Assembly: GCA_003241055.1 (NCBI GenBank)
Contig: QFOD01000014.1
Location: 60,826 to 124,825, forward strand
DNA length: 64,000 nt
Source of the DNA: Roseateles depolymerans
GTDB lineage: Bacteria > Pseudomonadota > Gammaproteobacteria > Burkholderiales > Burkholderiaceae_C
Reading direction: 5' to 3'
Part shown: one piece after another, positions 51,949 through 60,142 of the stretch
Numbering within the stretch: the first letter of the stretch is position 1
How the letters are laid out: every line of letters starts with the position of its first letter
Position numbers and translations under genes: made by a program
The notes under the pieces: model-generated
Databases searched by the model: none
What the model was told of the DNA's origin: nothing
Seen by the model: only the letters and a program-made list of their open reading frames with translations

Positions 51949-53003
51949 AGCCGGCGACGCACCCCCAGGTCGACTACGGGATCACCGTCGACGGTCGCGA
52001 CATCACGCGAAAGATCGACCCGCGGCTGATCAGCCTGACGCTGAGCGAATGCCGCGGCGGCGAAGCCGACCAGTTGGACCTGGTGCTGAACGATGCAGAC
52101 GGGATGCTGGCCCTCCCGCCGAAGGGCGCGTTGATCACCCTCAAACTGGGCTGGGTCGGCCAGGCGCTGGTCGACAAGGGCAGTTTCACCGTCGACGAGA
52201 TCGAGCACAGCGGGTCGCCCGACCAGCTGCACATCCGCGCCCGCAGCGCCGACATGGTGGACACGCTCAAGCAACGCGCCGAGAAGAGTTGGCACGGGCA
52301 GACGCTCGGCGACATCGTCGGTGAGATCGCCGGCAAGCACGGCTTGTCGCCACGCGTCGACAACAGGCTGGCCAAGGTCGAGGTCGATCACGTCGACCAG
52401 ACGCACGAGAGCGACCTGAACTTCGTCTCACGCCTGGCCAAGCGCTATGACGCCGTGGCAACGGTGAAGAAGGGGCACCTTGTCTTCCTGCCGATCAACG
52501 GCACGCGCAGCAGCAAAGGCGAGCTGCTGGCCTCGGCCTCTATCAGCCGCGCCGATGGCGACCAGCATCGGTTCCACACGGCCGACCGCGAGGCCTACAG
52601 CGGCGTGCGTGCATATTGGCACGATCCCAAGAAGGCCAAGCGCCGCGGCGTGCTGGTGGGGCTCAGCGGCAACGCCAAGCGGCTGCGCGATACCTACGGC
52701 AGCGAGGCCGACGCGCTGGCCGCTGCGAAGGCCGAGTGGCAGCGCATCCAGCGCGGCGCCGCGACCTTAGAGCTGACGCTGGCGCTGGGCCGGCCTGAGC
52801 TGATCCCGCAGACGCCCGTGCGCGTCTCAGGCTTCAAGCCCGCGATCAACGCCATCACGTGGCTGACGGTGAAAACAGCTCACACGGTCAGCGATGGCGG
52901 CCTCACGACACGCATCGAGCTGGAGACAGCCGACAGCAAGAGCGACGACGGCAAGGTCGAGGACGTGCAGGCTGACGATGCCGCGCCAGAGGCGAGCGAG
53001 TAG
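51945..53003 (+). CDS. D: Baseplate hub protein, P2 gpD family
   Basis: Hub protein of 352 residues of the gp27-like/late control D family. Blocks are VDYGITVDGRDITRKIDPRL, ISLTLSECRGGEADQLDLVL, HESDLNFVSRLAKRYDAVAT and the C-terminal WLTVKTAHTVSDGGLTTRIE. It is the last morphogenesis gene. In P2 ogr follows at once; here it does not. Confidence 0.95.
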   Translation: MKPATHPQVDYGITVDGRDITRKIDPRLISLTLSECRGGEADQLDLVLNDADGMLALPPKGALITLKLGWVGQALVDKGSFTVDEIEHSGSPDQLHIRARSADMVDTLKQRAEKSWHGQTLGDIVGEIAGKHGLSPRVDNRLAKVEVDHVDQTHESDLNFVSRLAKRYDAVATVKKGHLVFLPINGTRSSKGELLASASISRADGDQHRFHTADREAYSGVRAYWHDPKKAKRRGVLVGLSGNAKRLRDTYGSEADALAAAKAEWQRIQRGAATLELTLALGRPELIPQTPVRVSGFKPAINAITWLTVKTAHTVSDGGLTTRIELETADSKSDDGKVEDVQADDAAPEASE

Positions 53004-53034
53004 CGAGGCTCAGACGATGCGCATACTGTCCGAC

Positions 53035-53382
53035 TCAGCGGCCTTTGCAGGCGTCTATTGCGATGCGGCTCAGATCGACCATGGTCGACAAACGGGAGCC
53101 CTTCGCGTCAACGGCCCAGACAGCATCGAGATCGACCAGGCCCCTTTTTGCAGCGCTTCCGCGGGCCTTCCCGTTGACGGCCACAAGGCGGCCGTCTGGG
53201 GTCTCAAAGGCGACGAAGCGCCCCTCGTCCGCGCACCGCAGCGTTACCGCCTTGACGGTCAGCGGCCACGCACCCTTCACGTCAGCCGCAGTCAAAACGC
53301 GGCCGTCCGTCACGGGCGCAGCGACGCTCGCGCCTACGCACAGCGCAAAGACCACCGCGGCGGTCCGTCGAATCCTGAACAT
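53035..53382 (-). CDS. Secreted DUF2511-like protein, lysogeny cargo
   Basis: Protein of 115 residues with a signal peptide (RRTAAVVFALCVGASVAA, cleavage near residue 22). The mature part, with WPLTVKAVTLRCADEGRFVA, LVAVNGKARGSAAKR and a C-terminal Cys, resembles DUF2511/YebY-type periplasmic proteins. It is read leftward, downstream of the repressor, so it can be expressed in the lysogen. A role in host envelope change or superinfection exclusion is possible but not shown. Confidence 0.72.
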   Translation of the reverse strand: MFRIRRTAAVVFALCVGASVAAPVTDGRVLTAADVKGAWPLTVKAVTLRCADEGRFVAFETPDGRLVAVNGKARGSAAKRGLVDLDAVWAVDAKGSRLSTMVDLSRIAIDACKGR

Positions 53383-53397
53383 CTTGTCTACTTCCCC

Positions 53398-53736
53398 TCA
53401 GCGCTTGTGCTTAGTTGCCAGCCTGAGCGCATCGAGCACAGCGAACGCGGTCTGGCGCTCTTCGTCACCCAGTTGGTCGAATGCGCCAAGCACGCGCACC
53501 TGCTCGGCCGTGATCGACGCCATGCTCTTGCCCGCAGGCACGCCGCTGAGCAGATACATCACGTCAACACCGTGACCCATCAAAGCCATGAGGTAGTCGG
53601 CATCGGGGCTTCGGTCGCCCTTCTCATAGTTGAGCTGGGCTGTGCGAGTAACGCCCGCGAGTGCTCCGAAGTCGGTCTGACTGAGCCCTCGACGCATGCG
53701 CTCCTCGCGCAGTCGTTCAAAAAAATGTGTTGTCAA
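53398..53736 (-). CDS. Lysogeny repressor, XRE-type
   Basis: Small CI/C-like repressor of about 112 residues with a helix-turn-helix (RGLSQTDFGALAGVTRTAQL) and a C-terminal dimer region (MASITAEQVRVLGAFDQLG). There is no cleavage domain, so it is not LexA-like. The start is taken at TTG 53734-53736 because AAAAAAGG lies 6 nt upstream. Longer forms to 53787 would place the operator inside the gene. It probably controls the rightward early promoter. Confidence 0.85.
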   Translation of the reverse strand: MTTHFFERLREERMRRGLSQTDFGALAGVTRTAQLNYEKGDRSPDADYLMALMGHGVDVMYLLSGVPAGKSMASITAEQVRVLGAFDQLGDEERQTAFAVLDALRLATKHKR

Positions 53737-53756
53737 ACGAGACCTTTTTTCACCGA

Positions 53757-53774
53757 TGCCAACAAACGTTGGCA
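53757..53774. promoter_or_regulatory. Phage immunity operator
   Basis: Perfect dyad TGCCAAC-AAAC-GTTGGCA between the divergent repressor and early genes. Its right end overlaps a -10-like CATAAT (53773-53778) for rightward transcription, so a bound repressor would block it. Only this one copy was seen. Confidence 0.7.
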
Positions 53775-53838
53775 TAATGGTGTGCATCCACTTTTATCCC
53801 GAGGATACACACCGTTGGCCTTGGGAAACCCAACACGT

Positions 53839-54057
53839 ATGCGCAAAGCAGCAACGCCGACGAAGAGCAAGCCGAAGCACCGAACGCCTGATGGCGTGCT
53901 CAGCCGCACTCCGGTTTCCCTGCGGCTTTTCGCCGAAGAGTTGGACCGTCTCAAGGCCGGTGCGAACAGGGAGCAACGCACCGATGCAGCCTTCGCTCGT
54001 CTCTGCTTTCTCTACGGCCTTGCCGCCTATGAGAAGGGCAAGTCGCTCACCGTTTGA
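53839..54057 (+). CDS. First early gene, small basic protein
   Basis: Protein of 72 residues with a basic N-terminal tail (RKAATPTKSKPKHRTPDG) and a helical part VSLRLFAEELDRLKAGA. It stands where P2 has cox, right across the operator from the repressor, so a regulatory role is plausible. Its motif (TPVSLRLFAEELDRL) looks like a short ribbon-helix-helix protein. A TTG at 53815 would give a slightly longer form. Confidence 0.6.
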   Translation: MRKAATPTKSKPKHRTPDGVLSRTPVSLRLFAEELDRLKAGANREQRTDAAFARLCFLYGLAAYEKGKSLTV

Positions 54058-54094
54058 CCGCTGTTCCTTTGTTCTGTCATCACGAAGGCATTCC

Positions 54095-54286
54095 ATGTAT
54101 CCCGACCCGAAGCGAGTCCGCGACAACCGCATAACTCTGCGCCTGGACGACTACGAGTACGAACTGATTCAAGCCCTGGCCAACTACCAGGGTGACCAGC
54201 CGAGCACCCTGGCCCGCGAGCTGCTGCTGCGCGAGGCCCAGGAAGTGCTGAACAACGCCAGCAGTGTGTCGTCGCGCTTGGCGTGA
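54095..54286 (+). CDS. Ribbon-helix-helix protein, CopG-like
   Basis: Protein of 63 residues with the pattern RITLRLDDYEYELIQALANY followed by STLARELLLREAQEVL. This is a beta strand plus two helices as in CopG/Arc folds. It is likely a small DNA-binding regulator in the early operon. It could repress its own operon or act in replication control. Confidence 0.72.
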   Translation: MYPDPKRVRDNRITLRLDDYEYELIQALANYQGDQPSTLARELLLREAQEVLNNASSVSSRLA

Positions 54287-54330
54287 AGCCAGGTCCACAA
54301 GAGCGCAGAAACGTCTGACGAATCGCCGAC

Positions 54331-54525
54331 ATGCCCGAGCTGCAGATCCCCATTACCGAGACCGACCGCGAGACGCTGGAACGCGTCCGCGCGCAGCAGG
54401 GGCTGGACACCATCGAACAGGCAGCCGAGTGGCTGCTGAAGACCCGGCTGCGCCGCGCCGTGCGCAGCACCACGGGACGGGGCCGCGCCCTGTATCTCGT
54501 GCCAACGAAAGGCGCACGCCGATGA
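54331..54525 (+). CDS. Small ribbon-helix-helix-like protein
   Basis: Protein of 64 residues: LQIPITETDRETLERVRAQQ, then GLDTIEQAAEWLLKTRLRRA, and a basic end (RSTTGRGRALYLVPTKGARR). Second likely small DNA-binding protein in a row. It overlaps the ogr-like gene by 4 bp. Confidence 0.65.
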   Translation: MPELQIPITETDRETLERVRAQQGLDTIEQAAEWLLKTRLRRAVRSTTGRGRALYLVPTKGARR

Positions 54526-54845
54526 GAGTGACGATTCGCTGCCCGCATTGCCGGGCCAAATCGCGGGCAGTCAAAAGCCGCGAGATGACTTTGACCATGC
54601 GTGAGGTGACCTATGCGTGCACCAATGTGCATTGCGGCCACACCTGGGTCGCAGGCCTGGAAGTGATGCGCACGCTGTCGCCCTCGGCTACGCCCAACCC
54701 GGCCGTCACGATCCCCATCAGCTCTCACGTCCAGCGCCGTCTGCTCGCCACGCAGCTGGACCTGGCGCCGGTGGCAGCTGGCCGTGATCCCGATGCGCCG
54801 GCGCAGAACCTCGATCTCTTCGAGACGGCGGCCCACGGACCGTAA
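54522..54845 (+). CDS. ogr: Late gene activator, Ogr/Delta zinc finger family
   Basis: Transcription activator of 107 residues. The Ogr zinc site is C7-x2-C10 (IRCPHCRAKS) with C33-x4-C38 (YACTNVHCGHTWV), the CX2C-X22-CX4C pattern of the family, including the conserved TW(V/A). It should recruit RNA polymerase at the late promoters (O, FI, V, P). In P2 it is expressed at the end of the D operon; here it lies in the early operon. Confidence 0.93.
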   Translation: MRVTIRCPHCRAKSRAVKSREMTLTMREVTYACTNVHCGHTWVAGLEVMRTLSPSATPNPAVTIPISSHVQRRLLATQLDLAPVAAGRDPDAPAQNLDLFETAAHGP

Positions 54846-54956
54846 CGGCCCGCCCACCCGGCAGGTCTGACCTGCCGACCTGATCCCCCCGATTACCGCC
54901 TAGCGATGCCTGTTTGGAGGCATTGCGGGCAGCGCTCACCCTGAAAGGACCGTGAC

Positions 54957-55328
54957 ATGAGCAAGACCCAGCCGCCAGCCGGCCTCTACGAAGCCGGGCT
55001 GTTCTACGCCGAGCAGCAGTTCGCGAACCGCAAGGCCGACCTGAAGGCCATGCGCAAGAGCCTGGATTTGCTCGAGGAGGTCATGCCGGAGCTGCGCGCT
55101 CGTAGCGTGGCCCCTGCCGTTGGCAGCATCCACTGGCGCCGTGACAGCCGCGCGCTGTCGTTCTCGACCGTGTTCGTCACCGAATCGGTCAGGCTGCTGG
55201 AGGCGCTGCTCGACCTCGGCTTCGTTGAGACCGGCCGCCACGACCATGGCAGCTTCGTCTACGTCGAGCTCAAGAAGGGCCGGCTGAAGGTCCACACGAC
55301 GGTCTACCCGAGCAAGGCGGCCGCGTGA
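54957..55328 (+). CDS. Hypothetical protein before the replication gene
   Basis: Protein of 123 residues. Helical N-terminus (EAGLFYAEQQFANRKADLKA, KSLDLLEEVMPEL), then a beta-rich part (SRALSFSTVFVTESVRLLEA, GSFVYVELKKGRLKVHT). AAAGGA precedes the ATG. Its stop overlaps the GTG start of the primase-helicase, so it may be its partner. Family not recognised. Confidence 0.65.
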   Translation: MSKTQPPAGLYEAGLFYAEQQFANRKADLKAMRKSLDLLEEVMPELRARSVAPAVGSIHWRRDSRALSFSTVFVTESVRLLEALLDLGFVETGRHDHGSFVYVELKKGRLKVHTTVYPSKAAA

Positions 55329-58039
55329 ACGCTGATCTCCTGCACGACGTCCTGCGCGAGCTTGGCGAGTTCAACTTCAAGACCGAGGGCGGCTGGCTGC
55401 GCAAGGGTGAGTGCCCCCAGTGCCGCAAGAAAGAGCTGTTCGCCAAGGAAGACGCGCCCTGGGTTGTGCGCTGCGGCCGCCTGAACAACTGCGGCTATGA
55501 GGCCCACGTCAAAGAGCTGTACCCCGAGCTGTTCGAGGACTTCAGCAAGCGCGCGGCTCCGCGCCTCAAAGAGAACCCGAACGCGGCCGCCGACGACTAC
55601 CTGCAGCAGGCCCGCGGCTTCGACCTGTCGCGCATCCGCGGCTGGTATCGGCAAGAGAGTCACTTCGACAGCCTGGCCGACAACGGCCGCGGCGCCGGCA
55701 GTGCCACGGTGCGCTTCGATGTGGGCACGGGCTTCTGGGAACGCCTGATCGACCGTCCAGGCCGCTTCGGCAAGAAGAAGGCCGTCTTCAAGACAGGCAT
55801 GAAGTACCAGGGCACCTGGTGGTGCCCGCCGACCTTCAAGGCGCCCGAGGTCAAGGAACTGTGGCTGGTCGAGGGAATCTTCGACGCCATCGCGCTGGCG
55901 CATCACGACATCACGGCCGTGGCGCTGCTGAGCTGCAACAACTATCCCGAGCACGCCCTGGCCGAGCTGCGCCAGGCGCTGATGGGCAGCAGCCATGTGG
56001 TGCGCCTGGTCTGGGCGCTGGACTCTGACAAGGCCGGCCGCGACTTCACCATGAAGTGGGTCGAGCGGGCCAAGAAGGAAGGCTGGGTCTGCGATGCCGC
56101 GCAGATCCCCCAGACGGGCCGCACGAAGATCGACTGGAACGACCTGCACCAGCGCGACCGCCTGAAGGCCGAGGACCTCAAGGAATACCGCCACCAGGGC
56201 GCGCTGCTGATCGCCGATTCGGCAGCCGAGAAGGCGCTGCTGATCTATCGCCACTCAGGCGGGCAGAAGACTGAGTTCGACGTGGCATTCCGCAAGCGCC
56301 TGTTCTGGTTCAAGCTGGACTTGGACGCCTTCGACCGAGCCATGCGCGCCCTGGAGGACGGCAACGACGGCAAGTACAACGAGGACGAGATCCGCGAGGA
56401 GGCGCTGAAGAAGTCGCACTCCATCCGCCCTATCGCCAACTGCCTGCCGTCGCCGCTGTACTACCAGCGCAATGCCCTGACCGACGAGAGCTGGTACTAC
56501 TTCCGCGTCGAGTTCCCGCATGACAGCCCGCCGGTGAAGAACACCTTCACCAGCTCGCACCTCAGTGCCGCGGCCGAGTTCAAGAAGCGGCTGCTGCACC
56601 TCGCGCCTGGCGCCGTCTTCACCGGCACCAGCCAGATGCTGGAACGCATGATGGAGCGCCAGCTCTACAACATCCAGCGCGTCGAGACGGTCGATTTCAT
56701 CGGCTACAGCCGTGAGCATGGCGCCTATGTGCTGGGCGATACGGCCGTGAAGGACGGCCGCCTGTCCGAGATCAACGCCGAGGACTACTTCGACCTGGGC
56801 AAGCTGTCGCTGAAGTCGCTGAACCAGTCGGTGCAGCTGACCATCAATCGCGACCTGGACGAGTACAGCGCGGACTGGCTCGGCCTGCTGTGGACCTGCT
56901 TCGGAGCCAAAGGCCTGGCCGCGCTGACCTTCTGGCTGGGCTCGCTGTTCGCCGAGCAGATCCGCGCCACGCAGAAGTCCTTCCCTTTCCTCGAGATCGT
57001 CGGCGAGGCCGGCGCCGGCAAGTCGACGCTCATCGAGTTCCTGTGGAAGCTCTGCGGCCGCCGCGACTACGAGGGCTTCGACCCCAGCAAGTCCAGCCTG
57101 GCCGCACGGGCCCGCAACTTCGCTCAGGTGTCCAACCTGCCCGTGGTGCTGATCGAGAGCGACCGCGAGCGCGTGGGCAGCGACAAGGGTCCTCACGTCA
57201 AGTCGTTCGACTGGGACGAACTGAAGACCGCCTTCAACGGCCGCAGCGTGCGCGCGCGGGGCATGGCTACCGGCGGCAACGAAACCTACGAGCCGCCGTT
57301 CCGCGGCGCCATCGTCATCAGCCAGAACAACGAAGTCAGCGCCTCAGACGCCATCCTGCAGCGGATCGTCCACCTGACCTTCGATCGCTCGGCCCAGACG
57401 CCCAAAACCCGAGAGGCGGCCGTCAAGCTGGAGAACACGCCGGTGGAGGAAGTCAGCGGCTTCATCCTGCGCGCCGCGCAGCGCGAGGCGCAGATCCTGG
57501 AGACGCTGGCCAAGCGCACGCCGCACCACGAGGCCGAGCTGCAGCGCAACCCTATGGTGAAGAGCACCCGCGTGGCCAAGAACCACGCCCAGCTGCTCGC
57601 GCTGGCCGACGCGCTCCGCCTGGTCGCACCGCTGACCGACGAGCAGCAGGAGGCCCTGCAGGGCCAGATCGTGCAGATGGCCATCGAGCGGCAGCAGGCG
57701 ATCAACAGCGATCACCCGATGGTGGCCGAGTTCTGGGAAGTCTTCGACTACCTGGACAGCCATGTGGCCACGCCGATGAACCACTCGCGCAAGCCAGATG
57801 ACGAGATCGCCGTGAACCTCAACCACTTCATCCAGGTGGCCCGCGAACGCAACCAGCAGGTGCCAACGCTCGGCGACCTGAAGAAGGTTCTGCGTACCAG
57901 CCGCCGCCATCGCTTCGTCGACGTGCGCAACGTCAACAGCGCGATCCGAGTCCAGCTGGAAAACCAGAAGGAAGTCCGCTCGACGGCGGTCTGGTGCTGG
58001 GTGTTTGAGCGAAGCAAGTCGAAGTCCACCAAGGCCTGA
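55325..58039 (+). CDS. Primase-helicase replication protein (zinc finger, TOPRIM, P-loop helicase)
   Basis: Protein of 904 residues. A zinc ribbon lies at C30/C33/C50/C56 (GECPQCRKKE, VVRCGRLNNCGYE). A TOPRIM domain follows near 180-240 (LWLVEGIFDAIALA, LVWALDSDKAGRDF). A P-loop ATPase lies near 555-700 (EIVGEAGAGKSTLIEFLWKL, Walker-B-like VVLIESD, sensor region FRGAIVISQNN). This is DnaG-like priming plus helicase on one chain, comparable in plan to P4 alpha. It replaces the rolling-circle nickase gpA of P2. Start GTG, overlapping the previous stop. Confidence 0.88.
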   Translation: MNADLLHDVLRELGEFNFKTEGGWLRKGECPQCRKKELFAKEDAPWVVRCGRLNNCGYEAHVKELYPELFEDFSKRAAPRLKENPNAAADDYLQQARGFDLSRIRGWYRQESHFDSLADNGRGAGSATVRFDVGTGFWERLIDRPGRFGKKKAVFKTGMKYQGTWWCPPTFKAPEVKELWLVEGIFDAIALAHHDITAVALLSCNNYPEHALAELRQALMGSSHVVRLVWALDSDKAGRDFTMKWVERAKKEGWVCDAAQIPQTGRTKIDWNDLHQRDRLKAEDLKEYRHQGALLIADSAAEKALLIYRHSGGQKTEFDVAFRKRLFWFKLDLDAFDRAMRALEDGNDGKYNEDEIREEALKKSHSIRPIANCLPSPLYYQRNALTDESWYYFRVEFPHDSPPVKNTFTSSHLSAAAEFKKRLLHLAPGAVFTGTSQMLERMMERQLYNIQRVETVDFIGYSREHGAYVLGDTAVKDGRLSEINAEDYFDLGKLSLKSLNQSVQLTINRDLDEYSADWLGLLWTCFGAKGLAALTFWLGSLFAEQIRATQKSFPFLEIVGEAGAGKSTLIEFLWKLCGRRDYEGFDPSKSSLAARARNFAQVSNLPVVLIESDRERVGSDKGPHVKSFDWDELKTAFNGRSVRARGMATGGNETYEPPFRGAIVISQNNEVSASDAILQRIVHLTFDRSAQTPKTREAAVKLENTPVEEVSGFILRAAQREAQILETLAKRTPHHEAELQRNPMVKSTRVAKNHAQLLALADALRLVAPLTDEQQEALQGQIVQMAIERQQAINSDHPMVAEFWEVFDYLDSHVATPMNHSRKPDDEIAVNLNHFIQVARERNQQVPTLGDLKKVLRTSRRHRFVDVRNVNSAIRVQLENQKEVRSTAVWCWVFERSKSKSTKA

Positions 58040-58050
58040 AGGGAGCCACC

Positions 58051-58224
58051 GTGCAACACCAGACCAAGCCCCGCATGCGTCGATTCCGCGCGCGCTACGC
58101 CCTCACAAACGGCCAGAGCGGCAGCCTGCTGCTGGTCGCCCACCACGCCTGCGATGCCGTGCGCATCGTCCTGAACCTGCTCGGCGGGGACGCTCTGCGC
58201 GTCAGCGTCCGGCCCGCGACCTGA
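58051..58224 (+). CDS. Small conserved-type phage protein
   Basis: 57 residues from GTG 58051 with AAGGGAG before it: RRFRARYALTNGQSGSLLL, then HHACDAVRIVLNLLG. Similar short proteins follow the replication gene in other Burkholderiales P2-like phages. Function unknown. Confidence 0.6.
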   Translation: MQHQTKPRMRRFRARYALTNGQSGSLLLVAHHACDAVRIVLNLLGGDALRVSVRPAT

Positions 58225-58233
58225 GGCGCAGCT

Positions 58234-58422
58234 ATGCCCAAGCCAATCCTGAACAAGCCGTACACGCGGGCCGAGTCGACCGACATCCGAGAGACCTTCG
58301 AGCTGGAGCGCCGGCGCCTGGCGGCGCTCAAGGCTGAACAGCTGAGCCGCGCATTCGGCGAGCGCCTGGGCCTGGCGCTGCTGAGCGTCGTCCGCCAGGT
58401 CAGCAGCCAGAGGATGCACTGA
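58234..58422 (+). CDS. Small helical protein
   Basis: 62 residues, mostly one long helix (AESTDIRETFELERRRLAAL, KAEQLSRAFGERLGLALLS). It begins 9 bp after the previous stop and overlaps the next gene by one base (TGATG). Function unknown. Confidence 0.55.
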   Translation: MPKPILNKPYTRAESTDIRETFELERRRLAALKAEQLSRAFGERLGLALLSVVRQVSSQRMH

Positions 58423-58625
58423 TGAATGCCGCGCCGCTCTGGATGCGCATCGCACCCTATCGGGCCTGCGACCTGTGCCTGCACGTCGAGGCTGCGAGCG
58501 TGCCGCTGTGCGGGTGCCCCGCCACCCTGCAGGCGGGCCGGCCCCTTCCCGTCGATCAGGTTCGCGCGCCTGGAGGCTCTTGCGGCCCGGACGCCACGCA
58601 CCTGGTGATGGAGTCCTGGCAATGA
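58422..58625 (+). CDS. Small Cys-rich protein
   Basis: 67 residues with Cys pairs (RACDLCLHVE, VPLCGCPAT, GSCGPD) that could bind zinc. Part of the tightly packed early operon. ATGA overlap with the following gene. Function unknown. Confidence 0.55.
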   Translation: MNAAPLWMRIAPYRACDLCLHVEAASVPLCGCPATLQAGRPLPVDQVRAPGGSCGPDATHLVMESWQ

Positions 58626-58933
58626 CGCCGCCCCTGTGCCGCGTAGAGCTGAGCGACGAACAGCTGCGCGAGGCCTGGGAACAGCTACGCCAGACGCGCA
58701 CCCATTGGCCGGCCGACTTCAGCCAGGCGATGGAACACCCGCTGGTGTCGCGCGTCCTGCGCATCGAAGCCGCGTTGCGCACCCGCGGCGTCGCCGCCAG
58801 CAGCACCAGGCCAAGCCCGGCGCCGGCGCCGGCGCCGGCGGTGGCGCCGCAGCCTTACTGGCGCCCCTACAGAAACACCAATACGCCGGCCGCAGACCGT
58901 AAGCGCGCCGCGGCTGCTGATCTAGACGACTGA
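58622..58933 (+). CDS. Hypothetical protein with Ala-Pro tract
   Basis: 103 residues. The N-terminal half is helical (SDEQLREAWEQLRQTRTHWP), then comes an Ala/Pro tract encoded by a GCCGGC microsatellite (about 58820-58841) and a Tyr/Arg-rich end (PYWRPYRNTNTPAADRKRAA). Length of the tract may vary between related phages. Function unknown. Confidence 0.6.
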   Translation: MTPPLCRVELSDEQLREAWEQLRQTRTHWPADFSQAMEHPLVSRVLRIEAALRTRGVAASSTRPSPAPAPAPAVAPQPYWRPYRNTNTPAADRKRAAAADLDD

Positions 58934-58943
58934 AGGAGCACCG

Positions 58944-59369
58944 ATGCCTGCCCTCGATCTCGACACATGGATGGAGGCCCATCCGCCCGCCCAGCGCGGC
59001 GTGCTGGCACCGCACCTGGGTGCATTGAAGCAGCTCGCCCAGCGCGGCTACACGCACCAAGAAATGCGCGCCTGGCTGGCCAGCCAGGGCGTCACCGTTT
59101 CCCGCCAGGCCGTCACCAAGGCCCTGGCGACGCATCCGGCAACTGACCGGCAACCACTCGGCAACCAGCCGGCAACCGCAAAGCAAGGAGAGGCAACGAA
59201 GAAGCGATGCAGCACGACACCGACGAACCGCGGCGCCGCGCCCCCACCCGGGCCAGACGCCACCCTCAAGGAACGCGCCCAGGCAGTGGGCGACCAGTAC
59301 CTCACCAAGACCCTGAATCCGCTGGCAGCGCAGCTGCTGGCCAAGACCACCACCAACCGAAAGGCCTGA
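58944..59369 (+). CDS. StbA-like DNA-binding protein (candidate)
   Basis: Protein of 141 residues. The N-terminal 65 residues form a helix-turn-helix (KQLAQRGYTHQEMRAWLASQ, GVTVSRQAVTKALATH). A Thr/Pro/Lys-rich linker and a helical C-terminus follow. Helix-turn-helix proteins of this style stand before stbB in plasmid stability operons. AAGGAG precedes the ATG, and the next gene (StbB-like) starts 5 bp after its stop. Whether it binds a centromere-like site is not known. Confidence 0.6.
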   Translation: MPALDLDTWMEAHPPAQRGVLAPHLGALKQLAQRGYTHQEMRAWLASQGVTVSRQAVTKALATHPATDRQPLGNQPATAKQGEATKKRCSTTPTNRGAAPPPGPDATLKERAQAVGDQYLTKTLNPLAAQLLAKTTTNRKA

Positions 59370-59374
59370 CCCTC

Positions 59375-60076
59375 ATGAAGAACGTCGTCCTCCTGTCCTA
59401 CTCCGGCAACGCCGGCAAGACCACCCTGGCCCGCAACCTGCTGGCGCCGCGCATGCCCGGTGCCACGCTGGTGAGCGTGGAGAGCATCAACGCCGACGGC
59501 AAGGAAGACCTGACCCTGCGCGGCAAGCAGTTCGGCGAGCTGCTGGACGCCGTCGCAATCAGCGAGGGCGTAGTGGTCGATGTGGGTGCCAGCAACGTCG
59601 AGGACTGGCTGCAGCGCCTAGCGCAGACCCGCCGCTCGCACCAGCTTTTCGACGCCTTCATCGTGCCCTCAATGCCCGGCGCGAAGCAGACGCGAGACGC
59701 CATAGCCACGCTGGAAGCACTGGCGCACATCGGCGTGCCGGGCGACAAGGTGAAGGTCATCCTCAACGGCCTGGACGCCACCTACCCGGCCGGCACGGCT
59801 TTTGCCCCGCTGATCGCCTACCTGGCTGACACCGCCCGCGGCCGCCTGGTCAATGCCCACATCAGCGACAGCGAGATCTACGGCCGCCTGGCGGCGGCGG
59901 GCCAGACGGTCGACCAAGTGCTCGCAGCCGACTATGCCGACCTGGAGCAAGCACGGCTCGCCGCCACAACGCCGCAGGAACGCCTGGAGGCCACGCGCGC
60001 GATCTCGCTGTACGGCATGGCCGAGTCTGCTAACGACGAGCTGGACGCGGTCTGGGAAGGCCTGGTCAACAGCTGA
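59375..60076 (+). CDS. stbB: StbB-like plasmid-stability ATPase
   Basis: ParA-type P-loop protein of 233 residues. Walker A is SGNAGKTTLARNLL, the segment VSVESINADGKEDLTLRGKQ is characteristic of StbB, and VVVDVGASNVEDWLQRL is the Walker A'-like strand. VPSMPGAKQTRDAIATL and KVILNGLDATYP follow. Plasmid StbB proteins help place plasmids in the cell. A copy in an integrated P2-like phage is unexpected. It lies in an operon with a DNA-binding protein and a StbC-like gene. Confidence 0.85.
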   Translation: MKNVVLLSYSGNAGKTTLARNLLAPRMPGATLVSVESINADGKEDLTLRGKQFGELLDAVAISEGVVVDVGASNVEDWLQRLAQTRRSHQLFDAFIVPSMPGAKQTRDAIATLEALAHIGVPGDKVKVILNGLDATYPAGTAFAPLIAYLADTARGRLVNAHISDSEIYGRLAAAGQTVDQVLAADYADLEQARLAATTPQERLEATRAISLYGMAESANDELDAVWEGLVNS

Positions 60077-60142
60077 TGAACCCGCCCACCGTGGCGCAGC
60101 TGATCGCGCCGCGGTGCCCTGCAAACAACTGAACTGAACCCA

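Noticed and set aside
58820..58841. GCCGGC microsatellite as iterons for the Stb-like protein
   Set aside because: It lies inside a coding frame and encodes an Ala/Pro linker; a low-complexity tract is the simpler reading.
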